From assembly GCA_020622105.1 (NCBI GenBank), contig JAHRYP010000010.1:1-64000 (forward strand): a stretch of DNA of 64,000 nt, given 5' to 3'. This DNA comes from Methylotenera sp. GTDB lineage: Bacteria; Pseudomonadota; Gammaproteobacteria; Burkholderiales; Methylophilaceae. Made by a program: the position numbers and the translations under genes. This document shows positions 36,230 to 44,987 of the stretch, in pieces. Each line of letters begins with the position of its first letter. Within the stretch, counting starts at the first letter, position 1. A model generated the notes under the pieces. The model saw only the letters and a list, made by a program, of their open reading frames with translations. It made no database searches and was not told the DNA's origin.

Positions 36230-39088
36230 CTATTTAACTTCAATCATCGCTAATAAAATTAACGACGGCTCACCTGTTTTATTCACAATACAGCGCCCAT
36301 TCAAAAGAATTTTACGTCGACCTATGCCGGGGAAGTTATGTTCAACCAGATAATCATTCAGTATCTGTTCCTGCGGTAATATCGTCTCTAATAATTTACG
36401 TAAAGCTGGAATATCCCACTGGTGGTTACCTAGCTCATATATCTTACGACCGACAGTATCTTTAATAGTTACATGAAACAAATCGCAGAATGCTTTATTG
36501 GTGCTGATGACTTTCAATTTATTATTCAGTACCAAAATCGGTTCTCGTATTGTATTGACAATACTCTCTGCTAATTCGCGCGCTTCTTTTACAAGCTCCT
36601 CAGTATTGATACGGCTAGTAATGTCGGTGAAAGTCATGACTACACCATCAATCACATTATCAAGGGTGCGGTAGGGCTGAATGCGTAACAAATACCAATC
36701 ACCTTTATTCGAGCAAACTTCACGCTCAACAGGAATGAGTGTTTCAAGTACAGTTTCCGCCTGTGTCAGTATGTCTTCATCGACCAGGTCACATTTAATA
36801 TCAGCCAGCAATCGACCTACATCTGACGCTACCAGACGGTAAATTTTAGAAGCATCACGTGTAAAGCGTCGAATCAACATGCCGGTATCAAGGAAAATCG
36901 TGGCAATATTGATATTGTCATGCAGGTTTTTGATATCATTTTGTGCACTGGCTAGATGCTCAATTTTTGCCTGCAACTCCGAATTCACTGTAATTAGTTC
37001 TTCATTGACCGACTGCAGTTCTTCTTTCGAGGTTTCCAGCTCCTCGTTCACAGATTGCAGTTCCTCATTTGTGGATTGCAGTTCTTCATTGGTGGATTTG
37101 AACTCTTCATTCGCTGCTTGCTGTTCTTCTATCGTGGCGTACAGATTTTCTTTGGTATATGAGAGCTCATGTTCCAAGTCTTCAATCCGCGCAATATCAG
37201 CCGGTTTTGCCGTTGCCTTGCGCTTGGACTTGCTTGCTATGACTGCAACATCCTCAAAGCTCACGAGTAGCAAGCCCTCGTTACTATCTACTACAGGCAA
37301 TTGCCTTACACACAAGCTCACAGTAGCAGGCTCGTCATTAAACTTATACTGTATCTGTGCTTTGTAAATCGCTGTGCCTTTGGCCATTGCATGAATGCCG
37401 TTGCGTAATTCGACCTCTAAACCATCGCGTGCCATTTCAATAATATTAAGGCTGGCATGTCCGGGAGCGGGGCGCAGGTATTTGCCTGTTTCACCATGTA
37501 CATAAACGATATCGCCTTTAACATTAGTAATAATAGATGCAGGGGCGAAGTATTTAATGAGCAGCTTACGGCTTAATTCCGCAAAGTCGATTTCTTTTGT
37601 TTTTGCCATAACTTGCTCCGGTACTTGAGGTAGATTTTTATCTGCCCACATAAAAGGGCTGTTTATCATCGGATGAGACGATGTCTTGCTGTTAATTGCG
37701 TGATAGAACTTCCATTTTCGATCAATTGGGCTGAACAGCTCAGTATGGTTGCCTATACTCTCGGAGGGGGAAAGGAAAAGCACGCCATCGGGTTTTAGCG
37801 CATAATGAAACAAGGGAATCAGGCGGTTTTGTAATGCCGTTTCCATATAAATCATCAGGTTACGACAGCTGATCAGATCCATTCTAGTAAATGGCGGGTC
37901 TTTGATGACATCCTGAATAGCAAATACCACCATTTCACGCACTTCTTTTTTGATGCGATATCCGGCTTCGTGTTTCATGAAAAAATTACGCAGGCGCTCC
38001 GGACTCACATCTAATGAAATGCTGGCCGGATATATTGCCGCTCTGGCAGTTGCAATCGCGTCATCATCTAGGTCTGTACTATATATTTGCACCTGGAATT
38101 GCTGCTTGGTTTTATTCATGAGCTCGCACAACAATATTGCGATAGAGTAGGCTTCTTCTCCGCTGGCGCAAGCTGGCACCCAAACCCGAAATACGTAGTC
38201 GTCCGGCTTATCCTTACATAATCTAGGTAACACCACTTTTTCCAGTACCTCAAATGCTTCCGGGTCGCGAAAGAAGTTAGTGACATTAATCAGCAGTTCC
38301 TTGAACAATACTTTAGTCTCGGCCGGGTTTTCCTTGATATAACGTAAGTACAGATCAATATCTTCAATATTATGTTTTACCATGCGCCGCTCTATGCGCC
38401 GGCCAATGGTGCTTCTTTTATAGAGCGCAAAATTAACCCCTGTTGCAGAGCGCAATTGCTCGAGTATTTGCGAGATTGTATTGTGTGTTGTAGGTGTTTT
38501 GTTTTTTTCGATTTTAAGCGCATGCAAAGGCTTGTCAGACAAGAGGAACTCGACCATTTTCTCAACGGTAAACACATAGTCCGCGTGTCCGGCATTGATT
38601 GCACTGGTTGGCATGCCGTCAAATTTTGCTGTAGTGGGTTCCTGTGCGATGGTCATGCCGCCAGCATCATTAATGGCTCGAAAACCTTGTGTGCCATCAG
38701 AACCGGTTCCGGAGAGAATGATGCCGATGGCATTTTTTTTCTGATCAGCGGCTAATGAACACAGGAACATGTCTATCGGTAAGCGCTGCGCATGAGGTTC
38801 TAGAGGTGTATTGACCTGCAGGGTACCGTGAAGAATTTTCATATCACGATTGGGGGGGATAATATAGACACAGTTGACCTTTACGGCCACTTGGTCCTGT
38901 GCTTCTATAACCGGCATTTCTGTCGTGCGTTGCAATATCTCGGTTAACAGGCTTGCATGGTCAGGTGCCAGATGAGGCACCAATACAAATGCAGCACCAC
39001 TGTTAGGTGGCATTAGGCGAAAGAAATTCTCAAGCGCTTCCAAGCCCCCAGCGGATGCACCAATGCCAATGATGGGGAGCTTTTTCAA
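36230..39088 (-). CDS. CheB/CheR/PAS fusion protein
   Basis: This is a 952-residue protein. The N-terminal CheB methylesterase domain keeps its triad (Ser12 in GASAGG, His39 in PHLAPDH, Asp131 in GTGSDGTQG). A CheR methyltransferase domain follows (about 205-475), with PACASGEEAYSIA as the SAM site. A long coiled coil (about 640-715) repeats ELQSTNEELQSVNEELE, and one or two PAS domains (about 730-950) end the protein. There is no histidine kinase domain. Such fusions are found away from flagellar loci and are thought to modify receptors or signal by methylation. Here the neighbours are EPS genes. Confidence 0.9.
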   Translation of the reverse strand: MKKLPIIGIGASAGGLEALENFFRLMPPNSGAAFVLVPHLAPDHASLLTEILQRTTEMPVIEAQDQVAVKVNCVYIIPPNRDMKILHGTLQVNTPLEPHAQRLPIDMFLCSLAADQKKNAIGIILSGTGSDGTQGFRAINDAGGMTIAQEPTTAKFDGMPTSAINAGHADYVFTVEKMVEFLLSDKPLHALKIEKNKTPTTHNTISQILEQLRSATGVNFALYKRSTIGRRIERRMVKHNIEDIDLYLRYIKENPAETKVLFKELLINVTNFFRDPEAFEVLEKVVLPRLCKDKPDDYVFRVWVPACASGEEAYSIAILLCELMNKTKQQFQVQIYSTDLDDDAIATARAAIYPASISLDVSPERLRNFFMKHEAGYRIKKEVREMVVFAIQDVIKDPPFTRMDLISCRNLMIYMETALQNRLIPLFHYALKPDGVLFLSPSESIGNHTELFSPIDRKWKFYHAINSKTSSHPMINSPFMWADKNLPQVPEQVMAKTKEIDFAELSRKLLIKYFAPASIITNVKGDIVYVHGETGKYLRPAPGHASLNIIEMARDGLEVELRNGIHAMAKGTAIYKAQIQYKFNDEPATVSLCVRQLPVVDSNEGLLLVSFEDVAVIASKSKRKATAKPADIARIEDLEHELSYTKENLYATIEEQQAANEEFKSTNEELQSTNEELQSVNEELETSKEELQSVNEELITVNSELQAKIEHLASAQNDIKNLHDNINIATIFLDTGMLIRRFTRDASKIYRLVASDVGRLLADIKCDLVDEDILTQAETVLETLIPVEREVCSNKGDWYLLRIQPYRTLDNVIDGVVMTFTDITSRINTEELVKEARELAESIVNTIREPILVLNNKLKVISTNKAFCDLFHVTIKDTVGRKIYELGNHQWDIPALRKLLETILPQEQILNDYLVEHNFPGIGRRKILLNGRCIVNKTGEPSLILLAMIEVK

Positions 39089-39329
39089 AGTGACCTTTTC
39101 TATATCAATCGTTTTTTAATGACTTAAAAGCATTTTTTGACCTGACCTTTGATCGGCCAAAGGTATCTTTCATCTAAGATGCTGCTACAGTGTCAGCCTT
39201 TCATTACCTCACCTTTCATGCATATTGTCAATCTAAAAACACCGCAAATCCTTTAAGGGGATTGGAGCTTTGTATTTACTATGAAGCTATTAAATAAAAT
39301 AAAACAAAACCAGTGTTAATAAATTATTT

Positions 39330-40208
39330 TTATCGGTTTAAAGTAAATACTTCATTTGAGATAACAAGATCTGTGCCAGCGAGATATTTGGTACGGCGCT
39401 GCATGGCGGGTAATAATTCTGCCGGTTTAATATCAGCGCTGGAATTGTTTACAGTGCTCCATTCTGTAGCCCCGGTATTTAATGCATACTTGGCCATGAC
39501 TGCTTTTACGTAATGTCTGGTTTCAGGGTAGGGCGGTATTTGTCGGGAGTATTTTTTTACAGCACCTTCCCCAGCGTTGTAAGCAGCTAGAACAAGGTCC
39601 AGGCGATTATCAAACATCACCATCAGGTCCCGCAGGTAGAGCGTGCCAGCTTTAATATTGCCTTTGGGTAAATGCACCTTATCACGCAGGCCATAGCGAG
39701 CAGCGGTATCCGGCAATACCTGCATGAGACCCACTGCGCCTTTGGGAGATATGGCAGTATGACGATAGCGTGATTCTACATAAATCACGGCATGTACCAA
39801 CGATGGATCAAGGGCTACAGCGTTTGCAGCGAGTGTGATTTCATTTGAAAATGGCTGCTCCGCGAGCGTTGCAGCGTTATTTTCTGAGGCCTTCACGCTA
39901 AGCGGCTGTTCAGTTGCCATCTTATCTGTTGAAGTTTTATCAGCTAATATTTTATCCGGCAGTTCGGTTTTGACTTTTAATGGCTTACTATGTGAGCGAT
40001 ATTTGTATTCGAGCTGGTACATTTGCGGGTATTGATTCGGTGTAATGCTGGATGCCGGATCAATAATTTGCGGTATCTTTACAGGCTCTGCATTTAGTTG
40101 ATAAGGCGAGCCGGTGTCATTGGCAGGTGCAGCTTGTATCGGAGATGCACTCAGCAAAACAGCAAAAGCACTCAATGCAACACTATCTATCTTAAGTTTA
40201 GTAAGCAT
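39330..40208 (-). CDS. Lytic transglycosylase (SLT type)
   Basis: This is a 292-residue protein with a signal peptide (1-26, SPIQAAP), a disordered linker (about 30-120) and an SLT domain (about 125-250). The catalytic Glu145 lies in VIYVESRYRHTAISPKGAVG, followed by LMQVLP and AYNAGEGAV. It cleaves peptidoglycan glycan strands in the periplasm, perhaps to let the export complex through the wall (inference). It overlaps the sugar transferase gene by 11 bp. Confidence 0.9.
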   Translation of the reverse strand: MLTKLKIDSVALSAFAVLLSASPIQAAPANDTGSPYQLNAEPVKIPQIIDPASSITPNQYPQMYQLEYKYRSHSKPLKVKTELPDKILADKTSTDKMATEQPLSVKASENNAATLAEQPFSNEITLAANAVALDPSLVHAVIYVESRYRHTAISPKGAVGLMQVLPDTAARYGLRDKVHLPKGNIKAGTLYLRDLMVMFDNRLDLVLAAYNAGEGAVKKYSRQIPPYPETRHYVKAVMAKYALNTGATEWSTVNNSSADIKPAELLPAMQRRTKYLAGTDLVISNEVFTLNR

Positions 40209-41607
40209 GTTTATCCCTTATTACCACGGTAACGGTTTTAAATATGATGTAGAGATCAAGTGCCAGTGACCAGCTTTGCAAGTACGCCAGATCGTAATCA
40301 ATACGGTTTTTCATTTTGTCCAGGGTGTCAGTCTCACCTCGCCAGCCATTCACCTGCGCCCAGCCTGTAATACCGGGTTTTACCTTATGTCTTACCATGT
40401 AGCCTTTGATCATGGTGCGATAAAGTTCGTTATGAGCAACCGCATGTGGACGTGGACCCACAATGCTCATGCGGCCCTGTAATACATTAAAGAATTGCGG
40501 CAGTTCATCGAGTGAAGTCTTGCGCAGAAAAGCACCGACACGCGTAATGCGGCTGTCATTTTTCTGTGCTTGCTGAATGGTGTCGCCATCATCGCAGACG
40601 GTCATTGAGCGAAATTTACTCACCAGTATCTGTTCCCCATTCAAGCCATAACGACGTTGCTTAAAAATAATGGGGCCGGGTGATGAGAACTTGATGCTTA
40701 GCGCGATGATGAGCATAATTGGTGAAATCAACAGCAGTATGAGTATGGAAAGTATGATGTCGCTACCACGCTTGATCATGCCGTTAACACCGGTGAATGG
40801 GGATTCGCATACAGCAACAACAGGCACTTTTCCCACAGTATCTATGCGGCCTTGCATGAGTTCGTTGATGAACATGTCAGGGACGAAATAAATAGAAGCT
40901 GTGGTGTCATTAAGAGCATCTAAAAGTTTCATGATGCGTGGCTGTGTCGCCATGGGTAGTGATACATAAATAGCGTCAACATTGTATTGACGCACATAGG
41001 CAGGCAATTGCGCTATGCTGCCCAGAAGCTGATATTCGGTGAGGCAGCCGACACGTTCACGTACCCGGTCATCGAAAAATCCATTCAGTTGTGTCGGGCT
41101 ATAGGGGTTGTGCTCAATTTCATAAGCCAGATTTACCCCTTGCTGGTTAACACCGACAATCACGGCATGCCTGGGCTCACCTTGAATATTCGCGAGTGAG
41201 GGCGCTATGCTTCGTAACATGATGTGCACTGCAAACTGGCTGGCCGGCGCTAACCATAACCAGATCATAATGGCTTCACGCTCGAACATTTTGATATAGC
41301 CGCTAGCGTAACCAAAGGTAATTAACAGTGCAAAAATAATGATCCAGCTAAATATGATGCTGCTTGCGAGTTTCCAGATTGGCATCTGAATGCGTACTGT
41401 GCCAGGCAGCGTCAACGAAAAAATCATTAATGACAAAATTAAATATTCTGGCGTTAATGTGCCTTGCGTGTAATAGGCGACTAGCCATAAAGAAAAAATC
41501 AGCGCGATAGGGTCCACCAAGGCAGCCGCAAGCAGTAATAGATTATTCCAGCCTAGTGTAAAAGTAGAGGCGCGGCGAAAGCGTATCGGAACAGTTTGAT
41601 GACTCAT
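40198..41607 (-). CDS. Undecaprenyl-phosphate sugar phosphotransferase (EPS initiation)
   Basis: This is a 469-residue membrane protein. Four or five N-terminal transmembrane segments (about 15-125), a CoA-binding-like middle domain (about 140-255) and a C-terminal bacterial sugar transferase domain (about 275-465) with [20 protein letters not shown] and [16 protein letters not shown] match the WcaJ/EpsB type. It attaches the first sugar-1-phosphate to undecaprenyl phosphate. ATG 41607 is chosen because GAGGT lies about 8 nt upstream; TTG 41622 is the alternative. It has its own exact operator at 41685. Confidence 0.92.
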   Translation of the reverse strand: MSHQTVPIRFRRASTFTLGWNNLLLLAAALVDPIALIFSLWLVAYYTQGTLTPEYLILSLMIFSLTLPGTVRIQMPIWKLASSIIFSWIIIFALLITFGYASGYIKMFEREAIMIWLWLAPASQFAVHIMLRSIAPSLANIQGEPRHAVIVGVNQQGVNLAYEIEHNPYSPTQLNGFFDDRVRERVGCLTEYQLLGSIAQLPAYVRQYNVDAIYVSLPMATQPRIMKLLDALNDTTASIYFVPDMFINELMQGRIDTVGKVPVVAVCESPFTGVNGMIKRGSDIILSILILLLISPIMLIIALSIKFSSPGPIIFKQRRYGLNGEQILVSKFRSMTVCDDGDTIQQAQKNDSRITRVGAFLRKTSLDELPQFFNVLQGRMSIVGPRPHAVAHNELYRTMIKGYMVRHKVKPGITGWAQVNGWRGETDTLDKMKNRIDYDLAYLQSWSLALDLYIIFKTVTVVIRDKHAY

Positions 41608-41684
41608 AAAACGGTACCTCAATTAATAGGAACAGGTAGGTGGTTATTGAGTAATCAAGGTAAGCTTTATCACTTAGTGAGATC

Positions 41685-41700
41685 TGTGCGCTTACGAACA
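41685..41700 (-). promoter_or_regulatory. Exact operator before sugar transferase
   Basis: TGTGCG-CTTA-CGAACA is an exact match, 78 bp before the start at 41607 (minus). No good -10 hexamer is seen at the 32-bp distance here (best TACCTT), unlike the other sites. Confidence 0.6.
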
Positions 41701-41734
41701 TATATGAAGAATTGTGGCGGTAAGTATTGATTTA

Positions 41735-41770
41735 AAAAGATAAAGCGCGCTGTGTAGGCAGCGCGCTTTA
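41735..41770 (-). terminator. Terminator for PEP-CTERM gene
   Basis: The inverted repeat TAAAGCGCGCTG / CAGCGCGCTTTA (12-bp stem, 6-nt loop) is followed on the minus strand by TCTTTTT. Confidence 0.85.
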
Positions 41771-41788
41771 TGGATTACTTTACAATTT

Positions 41789-42403
41789 TTACGCGAAGTT
41801 CATACCAGAACCACCCTGTGGGAACAGGTCAGATGCACCTTTGGCAAGGCGACGTCTGCCGATAAAGCCGATCAAGCCGAGGCCTGCCAGCATCATGGCA
41901 TAAGTTTCCGGTTCAGGCACCACAGCTGCAGTATTAGCTGAATACAAATACACGCCACCATTGCTACCTACTGCATCACCGGCAACCGCCCAGTAATAAG
42001 AGCCAGCTGATGCATTGTTATAGGCTAATACGCCTGTACTGTCACCAAAGCCTGCAGTGGCAATTTCTGTATTAACACCCGCTGCGCCATCGCCATCCGG
42101 ATCACTGAATAATGACAGCGTACCGTTGTTGATTTCGTAGCTAGAACCTACACCACCTAAACCTGGGAACAGTAAGGAAACAGCACTGGAAATAGTGTCG
42201 CTGGCTGAAGTCAGGTTAAAGGTGAATACATCATAGAAGCTTTGCACATCGTGCGTAACGCTGTAGATGTTTTCATCAGTAGGGTTTGTACCAAGATCGT
42301 AAGGAAAGTCGCCGCCGGTCAGGCTGATAGTAGCTGCCTGCGCAGAACTGACGGCACTGGCGAGGGCAATTGTGAGTAACGCTTTTTTCATATTGAGTTT
42401 CAT
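41789..42403 (-). CDS. PEP-CTERM protein 1
   Basis: This is a 204-residue protein. A signal peptide (about 1-23, SSAQAA) is followed by a beta-rich middle part containing FYDVFTFNLTSASDT, and a PEP-CTERM tail: VPEPETYAMMLAGLGLIGF then basic GRRR. It is a probable exosortase B substrate. Unusually, 18-19 more residues (ending GGSGMNFA) follow the basic cluster, where most family members stop within a few. ATG 42403 is chosen because GGAGT lies 6 nt upstream; a TTG four codons earlier would include the ribosome site itself. Confidence 0.88.
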   Translation of the reverse strand: MKLNMKKALLTIALASAVSSAQAATISLTGGDFPYDLGTNPTDENIYSVTHDVQSFYDVFTFNLTSASDTISSAVSLLFPGLGGVGSSYEINNGTLSLFSDPDGDGAAGVNTEIATAGFGDSTGVLAYNNASAGSYYWAVAGDAVGSNGGVYLYSANTAAVVPEPETYAMMLAGLGLIGFIGRRRLAKGASDLFPQGGSGMNFA

Positions 42404-42783
42404 ATTGGACTCCAATTAAATTTAATAACCTAGGAATGAATTTAGATTTAAAATGTACGTTCTTTACAAGAGTTTGTTATCAGATTCAACACGAATGCTG
42501 CTTCTACAAAACTTTTTACATCTCAAATCCATTTTCACTTTAGGCATATTAACTTTTGCCATTTGCCGCCATCTGTGCGGATAAGCACATATAAAGAAAA
42601 TCTACGATGTATATTCTGTATGCTTTCAGAATCGAGTTCGATTAAACATAATTAGAGACTTATAAGATTAACTGATGTAACATAAAGTTATATTAAATTA
42701 CAAACTCGCCTTATTTAAGGCCTAGTATTTAAGGTGTAGTATCCAGAGATTAGCATTCTCGGCAATTTATAATGGGGGTAGTA
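42404..42783. other. Intergenic region between PEP-CTERM gene and epsL
   Basis: This roughly 380-bp AT-rich divergent promoter region holds one operator copy (42574). A perfect TATAAT (42768-42773) just precedes the leader ORF. I see no sigma-54 -24/-12 element and no ORF. Confidence 0.55.
42574..42589. promoter_or_regulatory. Putative operator shared by PEP-CTERM gene and epsL
   Basis: TGTGCG-GATA-AGCACA has one mismatch. On the plus strand TATATT (42610-42615) is centred 31 bp away; on the minus strand TAATAT (42551-42546) is 33 bp away. It could serve both directions. Confidence 0.5.
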
Positions 42784-42819
42784 ATGAATGTTTCATATTT
42801 AAGAGCGGCACAACAATGA
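42784..42819 (+). CDS. Possible 11-codon leader ORF coupled to epsL
   Basis: ATG 42784 has GGGGGT 5 nt upstream and reads MNVSYLRAAQQ. Its TGA overlaps the epsL ATG (ATGA). It could couple translation of epsL. It is short enough to be chance. Confidence 0.35.
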   Translation: MNVSYLRAAQQ

Positions 42820-44036
42820 TAAAAATACGCCTTAAGTCTCACAGCATCGTTATTCAGGCACTAGTTACGGTTTCTCTATCAGCCCCAGCATGGGCTGATG
42901 AACAGGATGCCCTGAATTTTTCAGCAGGTGCGGCAGTGATGTTTGATGACAACCTGTTTCGCTTGCCTGATTCGGAAAAGTCCGATCGGATACTGACCAC
43001 AAATGCAGGCATTAAAATCGACAAACCTTATGCATTGCAACGCTTTCAGGTGGATGCCAATGTAGTCGACAATCGTTACGATTCTTACAGTTACCTTGAT
43101 TACACCGCCTTTAATTATCGGGCAGCCTGGCTATGGCAGCTAACCCCTAATATCAAAGGTACTATATCCGCTGATCAGAAACAGGTGCTGAATAGTTTTG
43201 CTGATTTTCTTGGATTCAATAATCAATTAACTAGAACACGCAATATTCAAACGAATGAAAATCGCATTTTTGATGTGGACGCGTTAATTGGCGGAGGCTG
43301 GCACTTGCTAGGCGGCGTGTCTGAGTTACGTTCACGCAACAGCGTTACTTTTGATGCGGTAGGTGATTTTATACAAGCTGGGGCAAATATCGGTATTAAA
43401 TACGTAGCGCCCTCTGAGAACTCAATTGCGCTCGTACAGCGAGCATATAATGGCGATTACCAAGGACGTGTTTTAGATGTGGCTAACCAGTTTGATACCG
43501 GCTTCAGGCAACGTGAAACTGAGGCGCAACTGCAATGGCGTTTGACGGGCAAGTCTTTAATTGATGCAAGGTTGGGCTATGTCGACCGTGAGCATGACAA
43601 TTTCTCATCTCGCGACTATGATGGTGCAACTGGCAGGCTTGCTTATAACTGGCAGCCAACAGGCAAGCTGGCTATTACCACCTCATTAGCGCGTAATATT
43701 TACAGCTTTCAGCAGGCGTTTAACAGTTATTACGTGGCAGACACATTTGCCATTAGTCCAACTTGGCATGTCACGGCTAAAACCAGCTTAAATCTGCGTT
43801 ATGACTTCAGTCATCGTGATTATCGCGGCGCTATTGACCCGCTTGCGGAGCACAGAAAAGACAATGTGCAATCACTCATGCTTTCGGCAGACTGGAAGCC
43901 TTTGCGCACGGTAACTGTAACGGGTGCCTTGCGTCATGAAATGCGGAGCTCGTCTTTTGATAATGCCAATTCCGTTAACGGTGACTTGGAATATGACGCC
44001 AACTCAGCGACAATCAGCGCACAGCTGTTGTTCTAG
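42816..44036 (+). CDS. epsL: EpsL-type outer-membrane beta-barrel protein
   Basis: This is a 406-residue protein with a signal peptide (about 1-27, SAPAWADE) and a predicted beta-barrel of alternating aromatic/polar strands ending in a Phe (ISAQLLF), the usual C-terminal signature for outer-membrane insertion. It matches the XrtB-associated outer-membrane protein EpsL (FSAGAAVMFDDNLFRLPDSE). It probably completes EPS export across the outer membrane. It stands alone, convergent with the regulator at 44056 with only 19 bp between. Confidence 0.88.
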   Translation: MIKIRLKSHSIVIQALVTVSLSAPAWADEQDALNFSAGAAVMFDDNLFRLPDSEKSDRILTTNAGIKIDKPYALQRFQVDANVVDNRYDSYSYLDYTAFNYRAAWLWQLTPNIKGTISADQKQVLNSFADFLGFNNQLTRTRNIQTNENRIFDVDALIGGGWHLLGGVSELRSRNSVTFDAVGDFIQAGANIGIKYVAPSENSIALVQRAYNGDYQGRVLDVANQFDTGFRQRETEAQLQWRLTGKSLIDARLGYVDREHDNFSSRDYDGATGRLAYNWQPTGKLAITTSLARNIYSFQQAFNSYYVADTFAISPTWHVTAKTSLNLRYDFSHRDYRGAIDPLAEHRKDNVQSLMLSADWKPLRTVTVTGALRHEMRSSSFDNANSVNGDLEYDANSATISAQLLF

Positions 44037-44055
44037 TTAACTATTGCAGATTGAT

Positions 44056-44769
44056 TTAACGGTACTGATTGAGTAAACGATCAAATTCATTTTTGACGAC
44101 TTGGTAGCACTCGCAACTGTGTGTTTCCAATTTTGTTCGATCTAGTACCGTGATATGTCCGCGTTGGTAGTGGATCGCTCCCAAGCGCTGTAACTTGCCA
44201 GCTGCTTCCGTCACAGTTTCTCTGCGCACACCGAGCATATTGGCTATCAGTTCTTGTGTAACTAGCAGCTCATTAGATTCAAGCCGATCCAGACTCAATA
44301 ATAGCCACCTGCAAAACTGTTGTTCCAGCGAGTGGTGGCGATTGCAAACAGCAGTTTGCGCCATTAGCGTAATTAATGCCTGGGTATAGCGCAATAACAG
44401 CTGCGTCATGGACCCGCTCAGGCTAAATTCCTTTTTTAGGAACTTGGTTTTGAGTCGGTAGCCAGACCCCGCATTCTGCACCACTGCTCGATTCATGCTG
44501 GTTTTACCACTCATAAACATTGAAACACCGACTATGCCCTCATTGCCAACCATGGCAATTTCGGCTGACGCACCGCTTTCCAGTATACAGAGCAGGGATA
44601 CAATGGACGTAACAGGGAAATATACATATTTTAACTCTTCGCCAGCTTCATAAAGTACCTGTCCTAAATGCATGTCTACAGGCTCAAGATTAATCGATAA
44701 TCGATTGAGTGCTTCGTCACTGAGTGCGCCTAGCAGCCTATTGCTTGGAGAGGTTTCTACTTTTGACAT
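44056..44769 (-). CDS. Crp/Fnr-like regulator (paralogue 3)
   Basis: This is a 237-residue protein. The barrel (about 20-125: YFPVTSIVSLLCILESGAS) lacks the cAMP RSA motif (KTSMNRAVVQNAG). The recognition helix GVRRETVTEAAG keeps the Arg-Glu pair. It shares the cysteines of paralogues 1 and 2 (TAVCNRHH, QQFCRW, SCECYQVVK). It is convergent with epsL and about 220 bp downstream of the GGDEF/EAL gene on the same strand. No operator copy lies between it and that gene. Confidence 0.85.
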   Translation of the reverse strand: MSKVETSPSNRLLGALSDEALNRLSINLEPVDMHLGQVLYEAGEELKYVYFPVTSIVSLLCILESGASAEIAMVGNEGIVGVSMFMSGKTSMNRAVVQNAGSGYRLKTKFLKKEFSLSGSMTQLLLRYTQALITLMAQTAVCNRHHSLEQQFCRWLLLSLDRLESNELLVTQELIANMLGVRRETVTEAAGKLQRLGAIHYQRGHITVLDRTKLETHSCECYQVVKNEFDRLLNQYR

Positions 44770-44987
44770 CTAATTTATCCCAATCAATATCAAGTATTGG
44801 TTAATCAAGAATAAATGCATGTAATTGGCAAACAGTATAAGCCTTAGTTATGCCAAGGTCTTAATTTATTACAATATAATTTTAGAATAAATTATTGTCT
44901 TATAAATCAAATTGTTAGCACGGCCAAGCTAAATTGGAATGCCGATTAGAGAAACAGCGTTTATGAAGAAATCAAATTAATGATTGC

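Noticed and set aside
42404-42783. Sigma-54 promoter of the PrsK/PrsR PEP-CTERM type
   Set aside because: No TGGCAC-N5-TTGC element was found before either PEP-CTERM gene.
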